64,000 nt of DNA from Planctomycetota bacterium. GTDB taxonomy: Bacteria > Planctomycetota > UBA8742 > UBA2392. A model generated the notes under the pieces. It had not been told where the DNA came from. It saw only the letters and a list, made by a program, of their open reading frames with translations, and ran no database searches. How positions within the stretch are numbered: position 1 is the stretch's first letter; every line of letters starts with the position of its first letter. Positions 9,728 to 19,387 of the stretch are shown here, in pieces. Made by a program: the position numbers and the translations under genes. The stretch spans positions 124,001-188,000 of the forward strand of contig JAJVIO010000008.1 in assembly GCA_022071975.1 (NCBI GenBank). Direction: 5' to 3'.

Positions 9728-9753
9728 TACGGAGCAGCCGGGATGTTCGCCCT

Positions 9754-12700
9754 CTATCCGAAGGTGCGCACCATGCCTTCGAGGTCGTTTTTCCAGTGCG
9801 ACAGGAACTTGTGGGCCGCGCTGCCCGGAGTGTATTCGGGGAGGATGCTGCTTATGTGCGCCGCGGTGCGGCGCGCGTTGTTGACCTGGTTGGTCTTCCA
9901 GATCTGGTAGGCCTGCTCGTCACTGCTTGCGCGCGCGTTTTGATCAACCAGCCCGCCGTAGAAGAAGCCCACGGCGCCGGCCTGCTTGCCCAGGGCGGTG
10001 TCCACACGGCGCCAGGCCTGCATGGCCTCGTGCACGCCCAGGATGTCCTTGGCGCGGCGCATGTCGCCCAGTACCAGGCGGCCTTCGTGGCCGCTGACCA
10101 GGTTGGACAGGAACTCGTACTGCTCGGCGTCGCGGGGGCTCATGCCCGCCTGCTGGGCCAGGCTGCGCATGGTGTTGCGCAACTCAGCGTACGAGTTTGC
10201 TTCCCGGCCGGCCTGCAGCATGGCGGCCTTGGCGGCCTCGCGCGCCTCGTTGCCGAGGTGGGCCATGTAGTCGGTTCCGAGCTGCGCCACGAACTCGGCG
10301 GCGGCGCCCGCGGTCTCGGAGCGCGTGGCGGCCTGCACCAGCATGCCGATCACCTTGGGGCCGACCTTCTGGGTCAGCGCGGTGATGTTGGCGACGTCGT
10401 TTTCGCCACCCCACTCGCTGATCAACTTGAACACCTCGGGCGCGGAATCGACGATGCCCATGAGCACGCCGGAACGCTTGACGGCCGAGCCGCCCACGCC
10501 GCCGTCCAGGTGCTCCAGCAGCTTCCTCATGGAGGGCAGGTTGCGTTCCAGCAGGTGGTTGCGCTGGTCTTCGGGCAGGGCCTGCCAGGCGTTGACTATG
10601 AACTCAATGCCGTCCTTGGCGAGCTTGCCGTAGTTGCGGGATTCGCCGTCGGCCAGGGGGCGTGAGACTTCGCGCCCGAAGGCGATCAGGCTTTTCAGCG
10701 CGGCCGCGTAATTGGCCGGGTTGCGTCCCAGTTCGCGCTCGATGCGCGCCATGGTCGCCGGCGGGATCGCGCCGAAAGCCGAGGCGTTGGCGCCGGCGAA
10801 CTCCTCGAGCGCTGCGCCGTACTCGCCCTTGAACAGGTGATCGACTGCCTTGCTGACGGCCAGTGCCGAGGCAATCGCCGAGCCGCCGGACTTCACGGCC
10901 TGGGTCCACTTCTGGGCGATGTCGGCGTTGTTCTCGAGCCAGTTGGGCAGGCTGTTGCGGTCCTGTGCCAGCAACTCGGCGATCTTGGCCTTGTCGTTGG
11001 CGTCGATGGCGTTCTTGAGGTCTTCCTGGATCTGCTCAAACGGCACGTCCGGCATGCGCAGCGCGAGCTCGAGCGCTTTGGCGGCGATGCCCAGCTCGTC
11101 CTTGTTGATTTCGCCTGAGGGTTTGGCGGCGCCGTCCGTGGCGGGCTTGCGCTGCAGGTCGCCGCCGGCTTCGTCCAGCGCCGCGTCGGTATCGGCGCGG
11201 GCTTCGTCGCGGCGCTGCATCTCGCCCTCGGAGGCCTGCTTCCGGGCTTCATCCAGCTGGCCGTTTTCCTTCATGCGGTTTTCGAGGTCCGCGTAGCCGG
11301 CCTTTTCCTCGGGCGTGAGCTGGTCCCAGTTGCGGCCGCCCTGGACGTCTTCGTACAGGCTCTGGCCTTCTTCGCGTTCGCCCCACTTGTCGTCGCGGCT
11401 GATGACGTTGCCGTCCTTGTCGCGCACGACGCGGCTGGTGGTGCCGTCGGGGCGCGTGGTGGTTTCGACCCAGTTGCCGTCTTCATCCTTGTGGCGGCGG
11501 GTTTCGGTGCCGTCGGGCTTCTTCACGGTCTCGACGCCGACGGGGGTGCGCTCGGCCTCTTCGATGATGTTGCCCTCGGCGTCGCGCAGGGTGCGGGTTT
11601 TGCGGCCGTCGGGGCTGAGCGTGTACTCGGTGGTGGTGCCGTCCGGGTTGGTCTGCTTGCGGACGATGTTGCCGTTTTTGTCGCGGGTGGATTCGCGGAC
11701 GGTGCCGTCGGGGCGCACTTCGCGGAATTCGCGGCTGCCGTCGGGGTGGGTGGTGATGTCGCGCACGGTGCCGTCGTCGTCTTCCTCGTGCGTGTGGATG
11801 GTGCCGTCCTCACCCTTGGTGGTCGTGCCCTTGGTGATCTTGGGGTTGCCGTCGCCGTCGTGGGTGAGAGTGGTGGTTTCGCCGGTGTCGGGGTCAGTAT
11901 AGGTGATGGAAGGCTTTTGCTTGTCGGGCGGCAGTGTGTGCTTGTGGTCTATGAGGTTGCCGTCCTTGTCGAGCGTGTATGTGTCGCTGGAGCCATCCGG
12001 ATTGCTGGTGCGGATCACGCGGGTACCGTCTTCCAGCACGGCCTCGGAGACAGCCTTGGATTCGCCGTTGATGTAGTTGTGGATCTCTTTCACGCGCCCT
12101 TCGGCGTCGTAGTAGATCCAGGGGCCGACCTTTACGTCGCGAACGTACCTGCCTTCGGACTCTTTGTTTCCGTTGCCGTGGCACCAGACCCACGGCCCAT
12201 GCTTCAGCGGATGGTTCGGACTGTCCCAGCGCGCCCCGTAACTGAATCCGTGGCCGCTCTGGTTGCCGTTGTCGTGCCAGGCGGTCCAGTTGCCGCGCAT
12301 CACGCCCTCGATCCATTCCGTCAGCAGCGATTTCCGGCCGTTGCGGTGGTACCAGGAGGCGATGCCATCCAGGTTGCCGTTGACGTAGGTGCCCTCGAAC
12401 GAGCGCACGCCGTCCTCGAAGTACTCGACCCACAACCCGGTGCGGATCGGGCTGTTGTGGCTGTCCCATTTCTGTCCCATGGCTTCGCCGAGGGCGGCGA
12501 TCTGGCCGTTCTCGTAGTAAAGCGTCCAGGTGCCGGTCAGGCTGCCGTTGTCGAATTCGCACTCGATGCGTTTGCTGCCGGATGCGTAGTACTCAACCAG
12601 GCCACCGTCCCGCACGTTCTTGACGAAGGGCACCTCAAGCTGCTTCTGGCCGGTTTCGAAATTCCAGATCCAGTTTCCTTCGCGGACCGGGGCGTAGAAC

Positions 12701-13857
12701 TGGTTCTGCCAGCTTGAACTGGCCTGGCCCTTGGCGCTCACGTTTCCGTTCAGGTGGTACTCGATCCATTCGCCATTGGCGAAGCCCGCCTGGAAGTCGC
12801 ACTCGACCTGCTTCTCACCGGAGTTGTAGTAGCGCACCGCGTGGCCGTGCATCTGGTCTTCGACGAATGGGCTTTCGAGGACGAGGACGCCCGTTTCGTT
12901 GAACCACTTCCATGGGCCGGTTTTTTTCGCGCCGTACAACTGGTTGTGCCAGCTGCTGTATGCTTCGCCCCGCGCGGCAACCTTTTCGTTGGTGTGGTAT
13001 TCGATCCACTCGCCTTTCGCGTAACCGTCGGTGAAGTCGCACTCGATTCGCTTGTTGCCGGTGTTGTAGTAGCTGACAGCGTGGCCGGTCAGAATGTCCT
13101 GTTGATAGCTTCCCTCAAACGAAAGCACACCGTTTTCGTGGTACCACTTCCATGGCCCGGTTTTCTTCGCGCCGTAGAGTTCGTTGCGCCAGCTGGTGTA
13201 CGCCTGGCCCCGCGCGGCAACCTGGCCGTCGCTGTGGTATTCGATCCACTCGCCTTTCGCGTAACCGTCGGTGAAGTCGCACTCGATGCGTTTGTTGCCG
13301 GTGTTGTAGTAGCTGATCGCGTGGCCGGTGAGGATGTCCTGCTGATAGCTTCCCTCAAACGAAAGCACACCGTTTTCGTGGTACCACTTCCAGGCGCCGG
13401 TTTTCTTCGGGCCGTAGAGTTCGTTGTGCCAACTGGTGTAGGCATCGCCTTGGATCGACACCTTGCCGTTCTCGAAGTACTCGGTCCAGGAGCCCTTGGC
13501 GTAGCCGTCCGCGAAAGTGCCCTCGATGCGCTTCGCCCCGCTGTTGTAGTACGAGATGGCGACGCCGTGCATCTCGCCCTTGGTGTAGCTGCGCTTGAAC
13601 GAGACGTTGCCGTTCTCGTGGTAGCTCACCCAATCGCCGGTCTGCAGGCCGTCTTCGTACACGCCTTCCTGGGACTGCTTGCCGTTGTCGTGCCAGCTTT
13701 CGTACTTGCCGACGCGCTTGCCATCGACGGTCTTGTAACGCTCCACCAGCACGCCGGCCGTGTTTTTACGCTCGATCAGTTCCACCTTGGGCGGGTCCTG
13801 GGCCAGAAGGGGCAGAGCGCAGAAAACAAGGAGCAGGGGAGAGAGCAGTCGGGGCAT
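9754..13857 (-). CDS. very large secreted MORN-variant/YwqK-like repeat protein with DG-rich repeats and an alpha-helical C-terminus
   Basis: Start trimmed to MPRLLSPLLLVFCALPLLAQ signal peptide; repeated GxWxxYHENGxxSFEGxY units, then PDGT/DKDGN repeats, then about 500 aa of non-repeat sequence. Confidence 0.8.
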   Translation of the reverse strand: MPRLLSPLLLVFCALPLLAQDPPKVELIERKNTAGVLVERYKTVDGKRVGKYESWHDNGKQSQEGVYEDGLQTGDWVSYHENGNVSFKRSYTKGEMHGVAISYYNSGAKRIEGTFADGYAKGSWTEYFENGKVSIQGDAYTSWHNELYGPKKTGAWKWYHENGVLSFEGSYQQDILTGHAISYYNTGNKRIECDFTDGYAKGEWIEYHSDGQVAARGQAYTSWRNELYGAKKTGPWKWYHENGVLSFEGSYQQDILTGHAVSYYNTGNKRIECDFTDGYAKGEWIEYHTNEKVAARGEAYSSWHNQLYGAKKTGPWKWFNETGVLVLESPFVEDQMHGHAVRYYNSGEKQVECDFQAGFANGEWIEYHLNGNVSAKGQASSSWQNQFYAPVREGNWIWNFETGQKQLEVPFVKNVRDGGLVEYYASGSKRIECEFDNGSLTGTWTLYYENGQIAALGEAMGQKWDSHNSPIRTGLWVEYFEDGVRSFEGTYVNGNLDGIASWYHRNGRKSLLTEWIEGVMRGNWTAWHDNGNQSGHGFSYGARWDSPNHPLKHGPWVWCHGNGNKESEGRYVRDVKVGPWIYYDAEGRVKEIHNYINGESKAVSEAVLEDGTRVIRTSNPDGSSDTYTLDKDGNLIDHKHTLPPDKQKPSITYTDPDTGETTTLTHDGDGNPKITKGTTTKGEDGTIHTHEEDDDGTVRDITTHPDGSREFREVRPDGTVRESTRDKNGNIVRKQTNPDGTTTEYTLSPDGRKTRTLRDAEGNIIEEAERTPVGVETVKKPDGTETRRHKDEDGNWVETTTRPDGTTSRVVRDKDGNVISRDDKWGEREEGQSLYEDVQGGRNWDQLTPEEKAGYADLENRMKENGQLDEARKQASEGEMQRRDEARADTDAALDEAGGDLQRKPATDGAAKPSGEINKDELGIAAKALELALRMPDVPFEQIQEDLKNAIDANDKAKIAELLAQDRNSLPNWLENNADIAQKWTQAVKSGGSAIASALAVSKAVDHLFKGEYGAALEEFAGANASAFGAIPPATMARIERELGRNPANYAAALKSLIAFGREVSRPLADGESRNYGKLAKDGIEFIVNAWQALPEDQRNHLLERNLPSMRKLLEHLDGGVGGSAVKRSGVLMGIVDSAPEVFKLISEWGGENDVANITALTQKVGPKVIGMLVQAATRSETAGAAAEFVAQLGTDYMAHLGNEAREAAKAAMLQAGREANSYAELRNTMRSLAQQAGMSPRDAEQYEFLSNLVSGHEGRLVLGDMRRAKDILGVHEAMQAWRRVDTALGKQAGAVGFFYGGLVDQNARASSDEQAYQIWKTNQVNNARRTAAHISSILPEYTPGSAAHKFLSHWKNDLEGMVRTFG
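12900..13440 (-). repeat. ~240-bp internal tandem repeats
   Basis: TAGCTTCCCTCAAACGAAAGCACACCGTTTTCGTGGTACCACTTCCA block recurs exactly 240 bp apart (rows 13081 and 13321); 80-aa protein unit. Confidence 0.8.
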
Positions 13858-13936
13858 TGACGTCTCCAGATGATCGGCACGCGAGCAACGACACGGGTTG
13901 TTACCCCGTGGTGAGACAACTGTCAAACCAATGCAA

Positions 13937-13964
13937 CAGCGCCCGGACCGAAGCCCGGGCGCTG
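13937..13964 (-). terminator. putative rpsA terminator hairpin
   Basis: CAGCGCCCGG/CCGGGCGCTG 10-bp stem just downstream of the rpsA stop; weak T run. Confidence 0.5.
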
Positions 13965-13996
13965 CTTTGACTTGTACCGTGTAAACGGCCTGTAAA

Positions 13997-15637
13997 TCAG
14001 GCATCGGCGGCGGTGAGGCCGATCTTGCGTTCCTTGGGGTCGAGCTTGATGACCTTGACCTTGATGGTTTCGCCGACCTTGACCGACTCTTCGGGCTTGT
14101 CTGCGCCCTCGGCCGCGAGCTCGCTGATGTGCAGCAGGCCTTCCAGCTCGTTGTCGAGTTCGACGAACACGCCGAAGTTGGTGATCTTGGTGACCTTGCC
14201 GTCCATCTCGGTGCCGACAGCGAAACGCTCCGGGATTTCATCTTCCCAAGGGTCGCTGCGCATCTGTTTCATGCCGAGCGCGATGCGGTGCTTGTCGGTG
14301 TCCACCGCCAGCACTACGCACTCGACCTCGTCGCCCTTCTTCACCATCTCGTTGGGGTGGCTGACCTTGCGGGTCCAGCTCATGTCGGAGACGTGCAGCA
14401 GGCCGTCGATGCCGGGCTCGATCTCGATGAACGCGCCGTAGGTGGTGAGGTTGCGGACCACGCCCTTGACCTTGGCGCCGGGCTGATAGCGGGCGCTGAC
14501 GCGATCCCAGGGGTTTTCCTCAAGCTGCTTCATGCCGAGCGAGATTTCCTGCTTCTCTTCGTTCACGCCCAGGATGATGACCTCGGCGTCGTCGCCCAGC
14601 TGCACGACTTCGCGCGGGTCGTTGACGCGCTTGGTCCAGCTCATTTCGCTGACGTGGACCAGGCCCTCGATGCCTTCTTCCAGGCGGATGAAAGCGCCGT
14701 AGGACATGATGTTGACCACCTTGCCCTTGTGGCGCGAGCCCACGGGGTAACGCTCCGCGATGCCCTTCCAGGGGCTGTCGGCGAGCTGCTTCATGCCCAG
14801 CGCGATGCGTTCGCGGTCGCGGTCGACCTTCAGCACCTTCACCTTCACGGTCTCGTTGATCTTCACCACTTCGCTGGGGTGCTGGATGCGGCCCCAGGTC
14901 ATGTCGGTGATGTGCAGCAGGCCGTCGATGCCGCCCAGGTCAACAAACGCGCCGAAGTCGGCGATGTTCTTGACCACGCCTTCGCGGATCTGGCCTTCCT
15001 CGATTTCGGAAAGCAGCGCGTCCTTGAGGCGCTCGCGGTTGCGCTCCTGCAGCTTGCGGGCGCTGACCACGATGTTTTCGCGCGCCTGGTCGATCTTGAT
15101 GATCTCGCACTCGAGCTCGTCGCCGATGAACTCGTTGATATCGCGGGTACGGCGGATGCTGACCTGGCTGGCGGGCAGGAAGGCCGGCACGCCGATGTCG
15201 ATCAACAGGCCGCCTTTGATCTTCTTGGCCACCTTGCCGCGCACGGTGTCGCCTTCCTTGTGCTTGGCGACCACGGTTTCCCAGTTGATCTTGCGGTCGG
15301 CCTTGCGCTTGGAGAGGCCGATCAGGCCGTCGTCGTTTTCGAGTTCCTCGATCAGGACGGTGATTTCGTCGCCGGCCTTGGGGCGATCTTCTTCGCTGTC
15401 GAACTCGCGGGTGTTGATGATGCCGACGGTCTTGGCGCCGAGGTCAACGGTGACCTGGTCCTTGCCGACGCTGATCACGCGGCCTTTGACCAGCGAGTCT
15501 TCGCTGAAAGCGCGGGTGCTGGGCGTAAGGTCGTCCAGCGAGGGTTCTTTCCAGATCGTCTCAAGCTCGGCTTCAACGACTTCCGCCTTGGGGCCGTAAC
15601 GGCGAACCAAGGGGTTGATGGCACGCAATGCTGTCAT
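13997..15637 (-). CDS. rpsA: 30S ribosomal protein S1
   Basis: Multiple S1 domains (e.g. GVVKNIADFGAFVDLGGIDGLLHITDMTW). Confidence 0.95.
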   Translation of the reverse strand: MTALRAINPLVRRYGPKAEVVEAELETIWKEPSLDDLTPSTRAFSEDSLVKGRVISVGKDQVTVDLGAKTVGIINTREFDSEEDRPKAGDEITVLIEELENDDGLIGLSKRKADRKINWETVVAKHKEGDTVRGKVAKKIKGGLLIDIGVPAFLPASQVSIRRTRDINEFIGDELECEIIKIDQARENIVVSARKLQERNRERLKDALLSEIEEGQIREGVVKNIADFGAFVDLGGIDGLLHITDMTWGRIQHPSEVVKINETVKVKVLKVDRDRERIALGMKQLADSPWKGIAERYPVGSRHKGKVVNIMSYGAFIRLEEGIEGLVHVSEMSWTKRVNDPREVVQLGDDAEVIILGVNEEKQEISLGMKQLEENPWDRVSARYQPGAKVKGVVRNLTTYGAFIEIEPGIDGLLHVSDMSWTRKVSHPNEMVKKGDEVECVVLAVDTDKHRIALGMKQMRSDPWEDEIPERFAVGTEMDGKVTKITNFGVFVELDNELEGLLHISELAAEGADKPEESVKVGETIKVKVIKLDPKERKIGLTAADA

Positions 15638-15798
15638 GTAAGGGATCCTGAATCCCGGCTTCGGGCCGCTGGCAAGCCAGGGCGCGGCCGGGGTCTTGGA
15701 GGTTCTTCAAGGCGCCCGGACACACGCCCGGGAACACGCCGCTGAAGGGCCGGGAATTGTAGGAACGGCGGCAATGTATGCAATGGGGAGGACTGGGT

Positions 15799-16179
15799 TT
15801 ATGCGGGGCGGCCTCCGGCCAGGGTCAGGCCGAGCCAGGCGAGGAACAGGCCACCGGCTACGCTGGCGCCTATGTTCATCAGGGCCTTGCCGGGGGCCAA
15901 CTCGAGGGTCTGGTTGGCGAAGGTGCTGAAGGTGGTGAGGCTGCCGCACACGCCCACCAGCAGCAGCAGTTGCAGTTCGCTCCCCCACTTCACCCCGTCA
16001 CGACCTAAAAAGCCCACGCCCAGGCCGATGGCGAAGCAGCCGATGAAATTGGCGGCCAGGGTGGCCCAGGGGAACGCGAGCGCGAATTTCGGGGCCAGGC
16101 GCTCGAGCCCTATGGCGATGCCGTAACGCAAAGACGAGCCTAGGGCGCCGCCCAGGCAGACCAGTGCGAGTTGTTTCAC
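15799..16179 (-). CDS. crcB: fluoride efflux transporter CrcB/FluC
   Basis: GGALGSSLRYGI...GCFAIGLGVGF...GVCGSLTTFSTF. Confidence 0.93.
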   Translation of the reverse strand: MKQLALVCLGGALGSSLRYGIAIGLERLAPKFALAFPWATLAANFIGCFAIGLGVGFLGRDGVKWGSELQLLLLVGVCGSLTTFSTFANQTLELAPGKALMNIGASVAGGLFLAWLGLTLAGGRPA

Positions 16180-16226
16180 GTTGCCCCCTTTCCGAATCGG
16201 CTCAGGACTCTACCTTTTAGACTACG

Positions 16227-17057
16227 ATGATCGACAGCCCGCTCGTTGACTTGCACAGCCACTCCACCCGCTCCGATGGCGCATTTGCGCCCGCCCGCCT
16301 GGTGGAAGAGGCCGCGGCCCGCGGCGTTACCACGCTGGCGCTGACCGACCACGACACCACGGCCGGCCTGGACGAGGCCGAAGCCGCGGCGCAGGAGCAC
16401 GGCCTGGAGTTTGTGCCCGGCGTGGAAATCACCTGCGAGTGCGCGGGCACGGAAGTACACCTGCTGGGCCTGGGCATTGACCGCCTGAATCCGAAACTGC
16501 AACGGATCTGCGCCGACGTGCAGGGGCGCCGGCGCGAGCGCTTCTTCGAAATGGTGGCGCGCCTGCGCGCCCACGGCGTGCCGCTCAGCACCGAAGGGGT
16601 TGAAGACGGCGTGTCGCTTGCGCGCCCCTACCTGGCGCGGCTGCTGGTTCAGCAGGGCAAAGTCGCCGGCTACCAGGAAGCCTTCGAGCGCTACCTGCGC
16701 CGGGGGCGACCCGGTTTCGTGGATCACTCGCGCATCCGTATTGAGGGCGCCATTGAGGCCATTCAGGCCGCGGGCGGCGTGGCGGTGATCGCCCACCCCG
16801 GCCTGTACCGCAACGGCGACGAGGTGGTGTTCGAGGCCCGCAAGCTCGGGCTTGACGGCATTGAGTGCCACCACAGCGACCACAACCACGACGTCAGCCA
16901 GCACTACGTTTCGCTCGCGCGCAAACTGGAGTTGCTGGTCAGCGGCGGCGCCGACTTCCACGGCCCGGAGCACGCGCGCAGCAAGTTCTTCGGTAAGCGT
17001 GGCTGCCCGAACGATGACTTCGAGCGCATGAAAGATGCGCTGGCGGCGCGGGCGTGA
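16227..17057 (+). CDS. PHP domain phosphoesterase (TrpH/YciV-like)
   Basis: DLHSHSTRSDGAFAPARLVEEAAARGVTTLALTDHDTTAGLDEA. Confidence 0.9.
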   Translation: MIDSPLVDLHSHSTRSDGAFAPARLVEEAAARGVTTLALTDHDTTAGLDEAEAAAQEHGLEFVPGVEITCECAGTEVHLLGLGIDRLNPKLQRICADVQGRRRERFFEMVARLRAHGVPLSTEGVEDGVSLARPYLARLLVQQGKVAGYQEAFERYLRRGRPGFVDHSRIRIEGAIEAIQAAGGVAVIAHPGLYRNGDEVVFEARKLGLDGIECHHSDHNHDVSQHYVSLARKLELLVSGGADFHGPEHARSKFFGKRGCPNDDFERMKDALAARA

Positions 17058-17063
17058 CGTGGT

Positions 17064-17191
17064 GCGGGCGCCCCGCCCGCATCGGTTGTGGTGGTTACTT
17101 CGCAGCTGACGTTGAGTTATCGCCGCACGGGTAATAGTGTCGCTGTTGTTCACCCGGGCATCCGCCCGGGTGTGCGGGCGGGGCGCCCGCA
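17064..17191. repeat. mosaic of three palindromes between two genes
   Basis: GCGGGCGCCCCGCCCGC (17064-17080), its exact reverse complement at 17174-17190, and CACCCGGGC-ATCC-GCCCGGGTG (17151-17172) between. Confidence 0.8.
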
Positions 17192-17208
17192 ACACTTCAG
17201 AGGATCCC

Positions 17209-18369
17209 ATGCAGGACAGCGCAGACATCGTGGTGGTAGGCGGCGGTTGTATCGGCGTATCGGTGGCGTACCACCTGGCGAAGCGCGGCGCGGGCAAGGT
17301 GCTGCTGCTTGAGCGCGACCAGTTCCTGGGCCAGGAGAGTACCGGCAAGTGCGCGGGCGGCATCCGCGCGCAGTTCAGCACCGAGGTCAACACGCGATTG
17401 AGCCTGCTCTCGATCAAGGCCTTCGAGAACTGGCAGCAGGAGATCGGCGAGCCGCTGCAGTACTGGCAGTGGGGCTACTGCTTCCTGCTGACCAGCGACG
17501 AGCTGGTCGCGAACTTCAAGAAGTCGTTCAAGATGTGGAAGCGCCTGGGCATGGAGCCCGAGTGGTGGTCGCCCGAGGAAGTCGCCAGGCGCCTGCCCTA
17601 CATCAACATGGAAGGCGTGCAGGGCGCGACATTCCACCAGCGCGACGGCTTCGGCGACCCCAGCGACATCACCCAGGGCTTCGCCAAGGCCGCGCGTCGT
17701 CACGGCGCGGTGATCGAGAACAACGTGGAGGTCACGGGCATCAGGCTGGATTCGCTGGGCCGCCAGGTGGTGGGCGTGGAGACGAACCGCGGCGAGGTGC
17801 GCTGCGGCAAGCTGGTGCTGTGCACGGGCGCCTGGACCCGCAAGGTAGCGGCCATGGCGGGCATCGACGTGCCGATCGAGCCGATCCGCCGGCAGATCAT
17901 CGTGACGGACAAGTTCGACAAGATCGCCGACCCGTTCCCCATGACTGTTGACCTGTCAACAACGCTGTACTTCCACCGCGAGTCGGGCGGGGTGCTGATC
18001 GGCATGAGCGACCACAGCGAATCGGCCGGCTTCAACGACAGTTTCAACGAGGAGTTCGGCGAGCAGATGCTGATGACCGCCATGGAGCGCGCGCCGGTGC
18101 TGGAGAACGCCGTGCCCAAGCACAAGTGGGCCGGCCTGTACGAGGTCACGCCCGACCACCACCCGGTGATCGACAGGCTCGGACACCTCGACGGCGCGTA
18201 CGTCTGCGCGGGCTTTTCAGGCCACGGGCTGATGCACGCCCCGGCCGCGGGAATAGTGACGGCGGAGCTGATGCTGGAGGGCAAGGCCAGCAGCGTGGAC
18301 ATCACGGCGCTGGAGCTGGAAAGGTTCAGCGATCCCAGCCGCCTGCACGACGAAGCCAACGTGATATGA
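17209..18369 (+). CDS. FAD-dependent oxidoreductase (DAO/sarcosine oxidase beta-like)
   Basis: DIVVVGGGCIGVSVAYHLAKRG dinucleotide-binding motif; C-terminal SGHGLMHAPAAG. Confidence 0.9.
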   Translation: MQDSADIVVVGGGCIGVSVAYHLAKRGAGKVLLLERDQFLGQESTGKCAGGIRAQFSTEVNTRLSLLSIKAFENWQQEIGEPLQYWQWGYCFLLTSDELVANFKKSFKMWKRLGMEPEWWSPEEVARRLPYINMEGVQGATFHQRDGFGDPSDITQGFAKAARRHGAVIENNVEVTGIRLDSLGRQVVGVETNRGEVRCGKLVLCTGAWTRKVAAMAGIDVPIEPIRRQIIVTDKFDKIADPFPMTVDLSTTLYFHRESGGVLIGMSDHSESAGFNDSFNEEFGEQMLMTAMERAPVLENAVPKHKWAGLYEVTPDHHPVIDRLGHLDGAYVCAGFSGHGLMHAPAAGIVTAELMLEGKASSVDITALELERFSDPSRLHDEANVI

Positions 18370-18737
18370 GCGGGCTGCACGTAACGCTGATCCCCTGTCG
18401 TTCCGTGCGCGTCCGCGCAGGCTTGATGACGATATCAGGTGTGTCCAGCCTGATCATGACGGACGGGGCGCTGCCATTCATCGCGCCTCGTGTCGCCGTC
18501 TATGTTCGACTGTCCGGCATGCGAGTCAAAGGATTGCTTCGATTCACATTCATCTCACCGAACGGTGTGCAGATCGACGAGCAGTATCAGGAGGTGCCTC
18601 CGTTTGACGTCGCCGGTGTAGCTGAGACTTGGTTTGATGCTCGTTGGCTGGAGTTGAAAGTCGCCGGACTGTATAGTCTGAAGCTGGAGTTGGATGGCAA
18701 GGTGGTTCAGACTGCGCAAGTGATGGTGACTGAATGA
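18366..18737 (+). CDS. hypothetical protein (DUF6941-like)
   Basis: ATGA overlap with upstream stop; MSGLHVTLIPCRSVRVRAGLMTISGVSSLI... Confidence 0.55.
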   Translation: MSGLHVTLIPCRSVRVRAGLMTISGVSSLIMTDGALPFIAPRVAVYVRLSGMRVKGLLRFTFISPNGVQIDEQYQEVPPFDVAGVAETWFDARWLELKVAGLYSLKLELDGKVVQTAQVMVTE

Positions 18738-18895
18738 AACGCCCCGAAGGACCAGGTTGGCGCAAGAAGTGGGCTTACCACATCGTGCGCGACGAGAAGG
18801 GGCGGGCTGTCACCAAGCGCGTAGTTTCCTGGGAGCGCAGGCCGGAGTGGATCGCCGAAGACGAGGCGAAAACGAAGCGCCGAAGGGCATCCTGA
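18734..18895 (+). CDS. small hypothetical protein (53 aa)
   Basis: ATGA overlap with preceding CDS; MKRPEGPGWRKKWAYHIVRDEKGRAVTKRVVSWERRPEWIAEDEAKTKRRRAS. Confidence 0.45.
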   Translation: MKRPEGPGWRKKWAYHIVRDEKGRAVTKRVVSWERRPEWIAEDEAKTKRRRAS

Positions 18896-18961
18896 GCGCA
18901 CAACCAGCACTAACCAATCATCCCCGCCCTTGAGGCGGGGTTTCTTGTGGGCTTCTACCCT

Positions 18962-19324
18962 ATGGACAAGCTCTACACGCCGTTGCTGCTGATCGGCAGC
19001 AACCTGTTCATGACCTATGCCTGGTACGGGCACCTCAAGGACCAGAAGACCTCCATGCTCTGGCTGGCCATCCTGATCAGCTGGGGCGTGGCTTTCTTCG
19101 AGTACTGCCTGCAGGTGCCGGCCAACCGCATCGGCATGAAGGTCGGTTACAGCCTCGGCCAGCTCAAGGTGATGCAGGAGGTGATCACCATGGCCGTGTT
19201 CGCCGCCTTCGCCATTCTTTATATGAAGGTGCCCCTGAAGCTGGATTACCTGTGGGCCGGCCTGTGCCTGGTGGCCGCGGCGTTCTTCATGTTCCGGGGT
19301 GGGATAAACCCGGTAAATTCGTGA
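18962..19324 (+). CDS. DMT family membrane protein (DUF486)
   Basis: NLFMTYAWYGHLK...LISWGVAFFEYCLQVPANRIG. Confidence 0.9.
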   Translation: MDKLYTPLLLIGSNLFMTYAWYGHLKDQKTSMLWLAILISWGVAFFEYCLQVPANRIGMKVGYSLGQLKVMQEVITMAVFAAFAILYMKVPLKLDYLWAGLCLVAAAFFMFRGGINPVNS

Positions 19325-19387
19325 AAGCAGCGCGCGCGAAGCCATAATAACCGGGCGTCGCTCACAACCTCCTTTCTGGAGGCACAC

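Noticed and set aside
9616-9730. CRISPR array
   Set aside because: Repeated units are palindromes with irregular spacing and no unique uniform spacers; no cas genes in the window.
16180-16226. Possible fluoride riboswitch upstream of crcB
   Set aside because: Only 47 bp between divergent crcB and PHP genes; no crcB-motif consensus seen.
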